Source: Bryoerythrophyllum caledonicum | Taxonomy: Eukaryota; Streptophyta; Bryopsida; Pottiales; Pottiaceae | Reading direction: 5' to 3' | DNA length: 64,000 nucleotides | Assembly: GCA_963971425.1 (NCBI GenBank) | Contig: OZ020524.1 | Location: 15,069,845 to 15,133,844, forward strand | Shown here: positions 36,394 through 45,439 of the stretch, piece after piece | Layout: each line of letters opens with the position of its first letter | How positions within the stretch are numbered: the stretch's first letter is position 1 | Program-made: the position numbers and the translations under genes | Notes under the pieces: model-generated | What the model saw: the letters and a program-made list of their open reading frames with translations, nothing else | Told to the model about the DNA's origin: nothing | Databases searched by the model: none

Positions 36394-36778
36394 GAGCATC
36401 TCCACCCCGGAGACGCCAGCCCAGGGTAGTCACGCGAGGACTTCTCAACCGGAGAGACCAACCAACGATGATGCCGGACAATGTTTGCACCGGGGCCCGT
36501 GAACCATCTGTTTATTGTGCACATTTTCCATCATCCACTCACTCTCCAGAAAGGTCGCAACTTGCAACTATACGTGACAGATTTGTATTCGCCCCTCTAC
36601 GCCGGCATAACTTGACTCTTGGACGGCAAACATGTTCAGTATGGCGTTTGAGTTGTCCGGCCCCGCCTTCCCGGTCGACTGGGATGTTGCATCCGTCCCA
36701 ACGGTGGTGGAGTTGTGTGTGCTCTCACACAGCAAACCTACAAATCTCTCGGGGCCCCGTGCCCCGGTGGAGATGCTC
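36394..36778. mobile_element. TIR MITE, 385 bp, copy 1
   Basis: The termini GAGCATCTCCACC and GGTGGAGATGCTC are perfect 13-bp inverted repeats, flanked on both sides by TCA (36391-36393 and 36779-36781). It has no coding capacity. The superfamily is not certain; the 3-bp target duplication would fit PIF/Harbinger- or CACTA-type elements. Confidence 0.7.
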
Positions 36779-37039
36779 TCAATGGCCTACCCGAGATTCT
36801 TCACAAGGCAAACGGGAGAATCAGCAGGAACGGGATACGGAACGGGACACAGAACGTCATGTACCGCGAAATGGGTCGCAAATGTCACAGATGAACTAGC
36901 TTGTGGACGTCATAGATGGTCACAAATGCTTTTGCAAATCACGCGCCTCCACGTGCCAAGACGTGAATGGCCAATCCTAACGGGGAATTTTAGCGCACCT
37001 CCGACAAAAATTGGAAATTTGGTGTTGAAGAGGACCGAC

Positions 37040-37141
37040 ACCGCCAGTCTGGATGACTGAGACACGATAGGAGAACTTTCCAACATTTGTACTCTGGGGC
37101 CACCGAATCTCTCGGGGGCCCGTACCCTGGTCAAGATGCTC
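37040..37141. mobile_element. Right-end fragment of the GAGCATCT MITE family
   Basis: Matches the right 90 bases of the 36394-36778 element (CCGAATCTCTCGGGGGCCCG, then ending AAGATGCTC). No left end was found, and the next full copy begins four bases later. Confidence 0.55.
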
Positions 37142-37145
37142 TTAT

Positions 37146-37530
37146 GAGCATCTCCACCTGTGAGGCTAACTTGGCCGGTTGACGTCTAGGTGGAACGGCG
37201 ACGGTCAAAAGGTTGTTGGAGGAAATTCTCAACGCTACCAGAACATTCAGGCACTTGAAACGGCAGCCGGGAATAATGCCAAGACGTCGCAAATGCGGAG
37301 AACAAGTAGGACACGATATAGGCACACGTGGCGGGACAAGATTGGACGGCTACAACAAGGAATAATGGAGCCTCCATGGCAAATCAAACAAATTTGGGGT
37401 CTAACGAGGTGTTCATTGCCAGCTCAATGGACGGAGACATCAGCCTATCGCGTGCGGTGGAGAATTTTTTCTCAAAATCCACACTATTTCTACAAGTTTG
37501 GCAGGGCGCCGTGCCCCCACGAAGATGCTC
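37146..37530. mobile_element. TIR MITE, 385 bp, copy 2
   Basis: The left end GAGCATCTCCACC pairs with the right end GAAGATGCTC, an imperfect inverted repeat. The length is exactly that of copy 1, but the interior is quite different. No target duplication is visible (TAT on the left, CAA on the right). Confidence 0.55.
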
Positions 37531-38776
37531 CAAGTGCAGAAGAAAAAGAACTCTGGTCTCCAATAGAAGCCAGGGTGAATAGGATATTTGTTTGTTCCAC
37601 TACTAAATCAATGCCCATCGGATAAAGAGTTGCTAGTATGGAAATACGTCCCTCTCTTGGGGGTAGACACTATAAATTTCAAAAATAAATAACATCCATC
37701 TGTAATGAGTATACTAATATTCATAAATTATGAAGTGCATACTATTAGATCCTAGAGTTTCTTGAATATTTCTTGCTAAAAATATTTCCTTCTTGGTTTT
37801 TATATGGAGAGAGGAAAAGCTAGAGAGTGATTCGATTTCATTTTTTTTCTCTTTTTATTACTTTTGGAAACACAAAAGTTGCAATAATGGCAACTTGTGG
37901 TTAGGTTTTTCCCTTAAGTAGATTAAAGTTTTATCGCAAAGAATCAAACCGCCAACTATTCCATTTGGCTTAGGTATCACTCTACTATCGTTTAGTAGTT
38001 TGGGGCCATATTGGACCAATTAAACCCTTGAGGACCAAAATTCTTGAGGTGGGCTTTTGCATATCATAGGCACGTTTCCATAATTGCAACTTATATTTCA
38101 AATTCTTGAAATTTTGTACAATGATGCAAGAAGATAAGAGCTACACAGGGATATCATTTTATTTCTATCAAACTTATAGATAACATAAATATTGCCATTA
38201 CTACATTGGGCAACTTCAATAATTGTTCCAATGTAATATGAATAAATACAAACATATATCCTAACAAGATATTGCAAAGTGGAACATCAAGTTGGCAAAG
38301 AATAAAATGCAATCTTCATCACATTTGGAATTTTGAAAAGGGTATATAGTCATGATAACAAGATAATAATCAACTACAAGCCAAGAAAAACAAAGATCAT
38401 GGAGTTTAACCCACTAGCAAAACTTTAGCACTAAAAGACTAGTAAGGGTGCGATGAGAGCTCTTGCCGTTGTGGTAGCACAACAGAACCAATTGAGCTTG
38501 CATCAAGGCACATCATCGACGCTTCAATTAACAAATCTACTCAATTTAGTGATGGTTCTACTCTCCCAAACATCAACATTGATAGAGAGCAGCCATTATC
38601 GTTTGGAGCTGTATTAGGGTGTGAAGCATAAAACCGAGGTAGTTAAAAATAACTATTACTCAGCGAGTTCGTCCCTAGGGAACTGAAAGTTATGTCCTGT
38701 CGTAATATTAGTGTCACTATTATATGTAATTGTGGTCCGTAATCCTTACGAAGCCTTAATTTAACACCATAATCCG
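37531..38776. other. AT-rich intergenic DNA
   Basis: No gene or recognisable element. TTAAACCCTTGAGGACC near 38025 resembles the left ends of the TTAA-flanked MITEs, but I found no partner end. Confidence 0.35.
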
Positions 38777-39178
38777 TTAATAATCCTCTAATTCGAGTGC
38801 CATTAAATCTTCCATTGCATCCTCCACATCCAAGTGCAAGTACTCTGCTCTTCCTGTAGCTTTCGTTTCCTCGTACTCACCGATGTTCCATTCCATTGCT
38901 TCTTCTATTGTTATCGGTTCAGCGGGAATTCCGTTCTTCTCCTCTTCCGTTCCGTACCTCAATAACCAGGTATAATCTTCTTCTCGTAATCTCGCTCCTA
39001 TCTCCGTTCTTTGATTTGCCCGGATCCGTATGTAAATCTCGTAATCGATCCTCTCCTTCTCCACACGGTTTACAACCGTCACTCTTTCCTTATCGCTGTT
39101 CAACCATCCATACTTCAAATTCAACCAGCACCTGAATGCCTTGAATTTCTCCTCGTCCGTTAGTTCCAATCCTGGCAT
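38777..39178 (-). CDS. Hypothetical acidic 133-aa protein
   Basis: An uninterrupted ATG-to-TAA frame, with a stop directly before the ATG so the start is well defined. The product is charged and protein-like: ELTDEEKFKAFRCWLNLKYG near the N terminus, IDYEIYIRIRANQRTEIGAR in the middle and an acidic end (DAMEDLMALELEDY). There is no signal peptide or membrane segment. I do not recognise the family. It is the only long ordered-looking frame within several kb of otherwise noncoding DNA, so it may be a lineage-specific gene or an exon of a transposon. Confidence 0.35.
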   Translation of the reverse strand: MPGLELTDEEKFKAFRCWLNLKYGWLNSDKERVTVVNRVEKERIDYEIYIRIRANQRTEIGARLREEDYTWLLRYGTEEEKNGIPAEPITIEEAMEWNIGEYEETKATGRAEYLHLDVEDAMEDLMALELEDY

Positions 39179-40325
39179 TACTTCATCTTCATAATCTGAT
39201 TATGAATTATGTTCAATTCAGCACACTTTTATTTTGATCATTATTTGATCGCTCTATTATCTACCACCTAAACTAACCCGCAATTGCGGTCCTCAGATTT
39301 TTTTCGTATCAGTTTCTTATGATTCTCGTTCTCTCGATTCATTCATCTCTCACTCTCGATGTCATTGATTTACTTTCGACTGACTTCATTCACAATGTAA
39401 TCTTTCTTGAATCTTCAATGTGCACAACTTCAATTACATTAAATTTCGGAAACAATACAGCAAAGAAAAATAAAGAGATAGCACAACGCGTATCTCGGCA
39501 CTACAACTGATCAACACAATTGGGCCTCGAGCCAGTTCCAAAAACTCCTACTTAAACACCCGCAACTCCCAACTGCCTACCCTTTCACCGCAACCGACAC
39601 CCCTTCTGATCTCAAGTCCGTTAGAAACCCTGAACTTAAGCTCCTAAACCTGTAACTAACTAACTTTACTACAAAAAAAGGTTAACTCAAAAAGAAAGAC
39701 TATTCTACGTTCTACATAGGGTTTGACCCAATCTGTCCCAAGCAGGTTTCGTCTCAATTTGTGCTAGTTTTCCGCACTTCTCTAGTTCGGATTGCAAATT
39801 TGCATAGACTAGTTTACAGTTGAACTAGGGTTTGTCTTAGATTGGCTCAACATGTGCTAATTTTGTGCACCTTACAAGTTTGGAATGGAGTCCTAAACAG
39901 ATTCAGACCAAGATTAGATGTCACAACTAAGATCCCGTGGTACGAACCCTAACCTTACTTGTGAGACACTGATCCATAGGCACCTCAACAAATCTAGCGT
40001 AGAAGGAATACATGTTTAAGTCCCACGTAAGATCCGATCCAGATTAGGTTGGTGCAAAAGAGTAGGTTAGAATTTAGTTAGGGTAAGATTAGTTCCTAAT
40101 TAGTCCCGCTACGAGGTTAGCTCTCCTGTAGTTTGTGATCACATATAGAGCCTCACAAACACATGGAGACCGCGTCGTGGCAGACACAAGACCAAAGTTG
40201 GAAGGCACGGGGGCATCAAAGTTGGAGATACATATGCAAGGCGAGATTAAGACGCGAGATTCAAGCCTAAAGTCGCGAGGACAACAGAGCCGAAGTTGTG
40301 AATAAGGTAAGGGGCAGGATTAGTT
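39179..40325. other. Intergenic, nothing recognised
   Basis: Mixed-composition sequence with no supported gene, no clear repeat ends and no RNA gene. Confidence 0.35.
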
Positions 40326-41465
40326 GTGAATAAGGCAAGGGGGCACCTTGGGAAACACGCCCTCTTCAACCCATCCAAAGCAACACCAGGTGAGGAGCTC
40401 CCTCATACGCTCTACCGAAAGAGCAAAGGCTTCCATGTCTGCCAAAAAGCCAACTCTATCACCTTAGACAAAAAGAAAATCAGGAATGAAATGGAGTTTT
40501 ATCAGAAGAGCGTCGTCATAGCATACTTTGTTGGTGGGCGCCCAGAATTGATCCCACAGCAAGCATGGTGCACAACCATATCGAGAGAAGTCCACATGGA
40601 ATGCTAGATTGAACGTGACCTGGGGAGGGGTTTTTTTTTTCAAGTAGTGTCTAAAGACGAAGGCACCACACAAAAGCTGCTCATGCTTACACCTCAATTA
40701 TCCAAGTGGGGAACGTTCATCTTGCAACCATGGATAGCAGGATTCAATGCGAAGTATCTAATCAACGCACAAATGCCAGTATGAATAATGTTGAAGGTCT
40801 GACCAGACGAACTTCGTAGCAACGCACATGACATTGCACAATGCATAGGCAAAGTGGTGGGAAGACACAAGGACAATGCATACACAGTTGACCAAAGATT
40901 TTGTATTAATGTTAAGATGGGCAAACCGTTTGTAGTCAATGTGGAGGTAACAAACCTACTCTCTGGCGGCAAAACGATGGTCGAAGTCGACTACAACAAC
41001 CTCCCAAACTGGTGCAGATATTGTATGTCCACCTCACATTTCATCAAGGATTGCAAGGCAGTAGCAATAAGAACAAGCAAGGTTTGTCACCTCCTCCTCT
41101 ATCATCGAAAGCCAAATCAGATGCCGTCAAGAGGAGCATGCCTAATGATCAATCAAGCAAAGGCAAGCAATCCGCAGAGCCTATTCAAGCTATAAGCTCT
41201 AACGGTGCATCCACAAGCATAGGGGCCAAAGTAGGGAAGGAGGCGAGCAACAACAAACCCCCTCCAACCAACGAGGAACATATACCAAACGTTGGTCCCT
41301 CCAACACTGGACCCTCTCACACCACCGAGATAGACCAACAAATACTGGTGCAAGCTCTATTGGTGAAGATACACCAATGTCAGGGCATCATGTCAAGACA
41401 GCAAGGGGAAAGTGAGGACATGATGGAGAGTGAAGTTCCGGTCTTGCACAGTAACAGTAAATAGG
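40326..41465 (+). mobile_element. Retroelement gag/ORF1-like fossil (LINE-type likely)
   Basis: Translations on + resemble the DUF4283-plus-zinc-knuckle ORF1 of plant L1-like retroelements. An upstream part reads like VIAYFVGGRP. A later part contains a single knuckle (CRYCMSTSHFIKDC), followed by a Ser/Pro/Asn-rich tail. No reverse transcriptase, integrase or terminal repeats were found nearby. It is clearly broken, with several breaks, and old. An LTR-type gag cannot be excluded. Confidence 0.5.
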
Positions 41466-41639
41466 TTCCATCTTAGAGCTTGGAATCGAGGCCTCAGGGT
41501 AGAAGAGTGGAGATAGCGCAATAAAAACCAAGGATACGACTCAACACCGATCTCTTCAGAGTTCTCAAAAATCAACAAACTAAACGCTACCAAACAAGAA
41601 TATAGAGAAAGACCAAAACAAGAGCCACGGAAACAGGGG

Positions 41640-41850
41640 CTTCTTCTTGTTCTTCTTATTCTTGTTCTTGTTCTTCTTCTTCTTCTTATTATTCTTCTTC
41701 TTTTTGTTCTTCTTATTCTTCTTCTTCTTCTTCTTCTTCATCTCATTGTTGTTGTTGTTGTTCTTCTTCTTCTTCTTCTTCTTCATCTTCTTCTTCTTGT
41801 TCTTTATCTTCTTCTTCTTGTTGTTCTTGATCTTCTTCTTCTTCTCAAGA
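41640..41850. repeat. CTT/TTC microsatellite
   Basis: About 210 bases of imperfect TTC/CTT triplets with occasional TTG, TTA and ATC units. The poly-Phe and poly-Lys/Asn open frames across it are artefacts of the repeat. Confidence 0.9.
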
Positions 41851-43085
41851 TTCTATGTACAATTAATTTACCTTTTGTGTGATACTAAATCATGTTAATC
41901 TTCAGTGGACTTAGTACACTTGCATCTGGTTTATACCCATGTTTTGATACAAGTTCCATGGTCAAATCACCAAAGTCATCTTCAGCAAAAATCTTGAACC
42001 AAATTGGCTTCTGTACATGACTCAATTGCAACTAATGAATGTTGCATAAGTGATTCTTCTCATTCTTCAATTATCAAAGCCACGTCTGTCCCTCGTCCAG
42101 AAGATCTTACTGTGCTTCTTTGACTTCATCACTCTTTTATAGTGGGTGCCCATGTTAACCTCCACATGATGTTGTAGTTGCCTCTTGCTCCCCACCACGA
42201 CGCTCAAATAACATACCATTAGGTTCTTAAGAAGCATTCATGATTTCTTTACTTTAAAGGAGATTAACCCTTTGGCGTGTTGTGACCAATCATTTGCAAA
42301 AGATTCATTTGCTCCAATGAAGTGACGTGGTGGAGATAGGTCAATTGTGTCTTCAATTGCTCCACCACCTCTTATCCCCTCATGCGTCCCAATATAAGCT
42401 ACCATGTCCATTTGTTTCCAAACTCCAAATTTGACTCTATATTTTAATTAAAGTGGAAATATATGAATCAAAATAATTTGATAGAAATATATATATCTAT
42501 ATCTATAAAATAATACGGGATGAAGGACGATCCTTTTGGATGAACCCGTGGATGAACAATGAGTGCGCCGATGAAAAACGAGCTAAAAAACATCCGAGTC
42601 CGGTCACAGTTAGGGTTTGCGCTGGGGACGCGTTGCATGGCGGAGGAGAATGCTATTGTGCGCAAGCTTTTTCGTGTCGTTGGATGATGGAAGAAAGCTT
42701 CACAATCAGCGCCTAGGGATTTTGTCAGTGATGGAGGAAGAATGCGGAGAAGACAATACACGTCTCAGGGAAGCTTTGATGAAGATTAGGATTTGAAGGA
42801 TGTGGTTAACTAAGTTTTATGAGAAGCAATCACCATTCTCTCGGGCTTCCTCGGTGCTAACAAGGTTCGTGTGGTTCATCTCTCTCATGTATTCAGGATT
42901 TGTTTCATGGATTTCAGCTCTCTTTTGTACTTAGGTTTTGATTCATGGCTTCACCTTGCATTTGTTGTTTTCCTTGCCATTCAAGCCTGTCGTCATTGTG
43001 ATGCCTCCTTTTCGGTAGCTGTTGTTCGCTTCGTGTTGGAGACGAATTGGGTACCCGTCTCCAATTGCCATCCCCGCAATTGGAG
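41851..43085. other. Intergenic and left part of the gene-fragment cluster
   Basis: No supported gene. GATGAAAAACGAGC at about 42570 recurs at about 44800 on the far side of the gene-fragment cluster. The segment 42600-43080 is less AT-rich and may be transduced genomic sequence. Confidence 0.35.
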
Positions 43086-43353
43086 ATGGATCCGATTGTG
43101 CTGTGGAATAGGTACGTCAATTGGCTGTACGTGAAGGAGCTAGGGCTCTACCTTGATGTGAGCCGAATTGGATTCTCGGATGAATTTTTTGAGGTTATGC
43201 TGCCGCGGTTTGAGGACGCATGAAGGCCGCATGGTTGGACATTACTGGCTTTGGAAGCCCGAACTTGCTCCAACGCCGTACCTTCAGAAACTAATCCAAG
43301 ACACGCTTGAACGTGTGCAAATATTCGCCGATGATGTGATCAGTGCAAAGTGA
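43086..43353 (+). pseudogene. PGI1: Fragment of plastid-type glucose-6-phosphate isomerase
   Basis: Reads [20 protein letters not shown], then [20 protein letters not shown] and RFEDA, followed by a TGA. The next frame continues [20 protein letters not shown] and later IFADDVISAK before a stop. These are the consecutive N-terminal segments of the cyanobacterial/plastid-type GPI (the family carries a GRMVGHYWLR-like motif). About 15 residues are missing at the frame change, and everything beyond ISAK (the catalytic sugar-phosphate isomerase domains) is absent within reach. It is a dead gene piece. Confidence 0.75.
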
Positions 43354-43696
43354 TTGAGTTTAAAGATGGACATAGCCTCGGCTGCAGAGCTTTTGCTTCG
43401 GCTGTAGAGCTTTTGCTTGGAGTCATGTTGAAGTGGTTACTCAGCGTGGGAGGGAGGCTCAAGGTTTGCTTGTGATGAAAAAAGTTGTATCATGTTGTGC
43501 CACTGAATCCGGTTGTGGAGTATGATGTGACATCAAATCTTGGTTAGAGTGGTCGTTGTAAGTGTTAGTACGATGTCGTTTTGTTGTTTTAAAGGCCAGA
43601 TGAGCCGTTTTGGTATTAATTTGAGGGTTTGATTTTGAGTTCGATTGTTGCACCTGAGTGGCTAATTTTGTACTCTTGATGTGGTTTTGTTTGTAG

Positions 43697-43893
43697 GGAT
43701 ATGTGTCTACCGTGTCCGTGTCCGCCGTGGAGGCAGGAAGAGGCGAGTTGCCAAGGGTATTGTGTACGGAAAGCCCAAGAACCAAGGTATCACGCAGCTC
43801 AAGTTTCAACGTAATCTGAGGTCTGTCGTCGAGGAGCGTGCAGGACGCAAGCTCGGAGGCCTGAGAGTGCTCAACTCTTACTGGATCAACCAG
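43697..43893 (+). pseudogene. RPL15: Single internal exon of ribosomal protein eL15
   Basis: Encodes [20 protein letters not shown], then [20 protein letters not shown] and [20 protein letters not shown], an almost invariant segment of eL15. A splice acceptor (TTTGTAG) precedes it and a donor (GTACGA) follows, so it was copied as genomic DNA, not from mRNA. No preceding exon (the conserved MGAYKY start) and no following exon was found within 1 kb, so it cannot make eL15 here. Confidence 0.8.
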
Positions 43894-44140
43894 GTACGAC
43901 TTCAAATGCCATTCCAGATGCAGGTGGTGAGGTCTAGCAGTGATGATAGATGTGGATTCAATGATGATAGATGGTTTAGGGTTTTAGATTTCTTCTTGAA
44001 GATGAGGATCTCGCAAGTACTTTTACGTAAAGATTTTTGAGGATTTTCGGGTTTGCACAATGATCTACTTCGATCAATTTGCAGAGATTGAATGTTAGGG
44101 TTTTGCAAGCGTTGCAATTGAGAAGAATTAACGTTGCGCG

Positions 44141-44539
44141 ATGGAAGACAACCACGGGGAGCAGCAATCCGAAATCGGCGAAGACGGAGAAGAATCAGAG
44201 AACACCATCTCTGTTTTGGAGGGGCACGAGAGCGATATGGCGATGGCGGTGAGGATGGTGAAGCACGTGGAGCGGGACGCCGCAGCCGTGGCGAGCAACC
44301 TGGCAACGCTCTTCTCCTCGCTGCAGGCTGCGCTCTCGGAGGTGACGGGGAGCTCCGTGGAGCACATGCGGTGCCACAGCGAGGCAGCGGGGCTGCTTCA
44401 AGACGCCTCCATCGACGCAGCCGCCAAGGGGCAGCGCTTCATCTATGCGTGCTTGCGGTTGAACGAGGATATGAAGGCGGTCGGCGGATTGGCGGCGCAG
44501 CTCAAGACGCTGCGTCAGGTCGAGGACCAGTTCGAGTAA
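44141..44539 (+). CDS. BORCS6 (lyspersin)-like protein
   Basis: A single-exon frame of 132 aa starting at the ATG in GCGATGGAAG. The first 30 residues are acidic. From about residue 38 on comes an all-helical domain: MVKHVERDAAAVASNLATLF, then SSLQAALSEVTGSSVEHMRC, IDAAAKGQRFIYACLRLNED and a final LAAQLKTLRQVEDQFE. This resembles the conserved C-terminal domain of BORCS6, a subunit of the BORC complex that positions lysosomes in animals; plant homologues are little studied. No defect was seen. It lies downstream of two gene fragments on the same strand, so it could be a normal gene with debris upstream or part of a transduplicated block. Another short coiled-coil trafficking subunit is possible. 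Confidence 0.6.
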   Translation: MEDNHGEQQSEIGEDGEESENTISVLEGHESDMAMAVRMVKHVERDAAAVASNLATLFSSLQAALSEVTGSSVEHMRCHSEAAGLLQDASIDAAAKGQRFIYACLRLNEDMKAVGGLAAQLKTLRQVEDQFE

Positions 44540-45319
44540 CACGTGTCCAGGAGCCTCCCGAGAGTGTAAACTTGCTTTGTATATAAACCATTGTCTATTT
44601 CCCTGTTTCTCTCCTTTCATTGTTGATGATTTTCTCAGATCTTTGAAGGTGTTAATTGTTGATGATATACGCAAGAAATCTAAGCTGTGCATTGGTGATT
44701 ATGTCTGATCTTTGAAGGTGTGCATTGTTGATGATTATATTAGACCATCTGAAGGTGTTAATTGTTGATGATTATGTTACTCTCCCTTGAACACGTCGAT
44801 GAAAAACGAGCGCGCCGATAAAAAACGACCTGCTGGTCCAAGATTCTGGACATGCGCAAGTGTTCACTGTTGCGCAACACCTAATTTTGCGTCACGTGTT
44901 GTTTCCACAGGAACGTTGTGTTTCATGAAGCAATCGTGTGATCGTTCTTTGGTGACAAACGGCACAAAATCATCATACAATGTCGAAACCTAAACCACAC
45001 AAACTAAGAAACGGACACAACAAAAGTATTCCAGATCTACTACAAACTCACAATCAGAAAGGTGTCTTCTCAAATATCAAGGCCAGCGAGTTGCGTAAGC
45101 TCCAACACCTTCTGTTGCTGTGTAAATGCAATCACATCTCACCCATCAACAATATGGTAACCCGGAATCCGCAAAAACTCAACCCTAAACCTCCAACTAG
45201 AGCATCGACCCCCTGAAACCCTAATCTCAAACCTTGGAAATCAGTAATCCCTAACCTGGGTCAGGTTGGAAAAAACAAATATTGCCAGGTCAACATGACA
45301 AGAAAACCACCAAAAAAAA
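44540..45319. other. 3' flank of the BORCS6-like gene
   Basis: Contains three short repeats of ATTGTTGATGAT with AGATCTTTGAAGGTGT or similar (44620-44770). A second copy of GATGAAAAACGAGC lies near 44800. The hairpin described separately is at 44853-44876. No gene. Confidence 0.4.
44853..44884 (+). repeat. Hairpin followed by CTAA-T, possible Helitron 3' end
   Basis: TGCGCAA and TTGCGCA form a perfect 7-bp stem around a 10-base loop. Four bases later comes CTAA, followed by T. Helitrons end in a short hairpin, then CTRR, inserted before T. The spacing is shorter than usual, and I found no matching 5' TC end, so this is only a candidate. Confidence 0.3.
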
Positions 45320-45370
45320 GGACGGGGCGGGGATGGGGACAGCGACGGGGACGGGGGACGGGGGGACGAT
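45320..45370 (+). repeat. G-run tract with quadruplex potential
   Basis: At least six runs of four to six G separated by one to eight bases (pattern GACGGGG repeated) in otherwise AT-rich DNA. It marks a sharp composition boundary with the AT-rich block that follows. Confidence 0.7.
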
Positions 45371-45439
45371 GGATTGGAGGAAAAGGGCTAGGGAACGGGG
45401 AGGTGGGGACTCAACACAAAAAAATGTTGTGTCCAGAGG

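Noticed and set aside
36015-36899. 294-codon open frame on + upstream of the fusion gene
   Set aside because: Low-information Arg/Ser/Pro-rich translation that runs through a noncoding MITE. No homology was recognised.
40326-41465. Normal host zinc-knuckle gene
   Set aside because: The frames are broken and the order of a DUF4283-like part followed by a knuckle fits a retroelement ORF1/gag, so it is treated as a fossil.
41580-41898. Poly-Phe and poly-Lys/Asn open frames
   Set aside because: Translation of a CTT/GAA microsatellite.
43681-44040. Complete RPL15 gene
   Set aside because: Only one internal exon is present. The invariant first exon and C-terminal exons are missing in the flanking kilobase.
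15634-44539. Functional cluster of membrane-trafficking genes (VPS24, SEC10-formin, BORCS6-like)
   Set aside because: Gene order in plants rarely reflects pathway. The genes are separated by repeats and on different strands, and one may be a captured copy.
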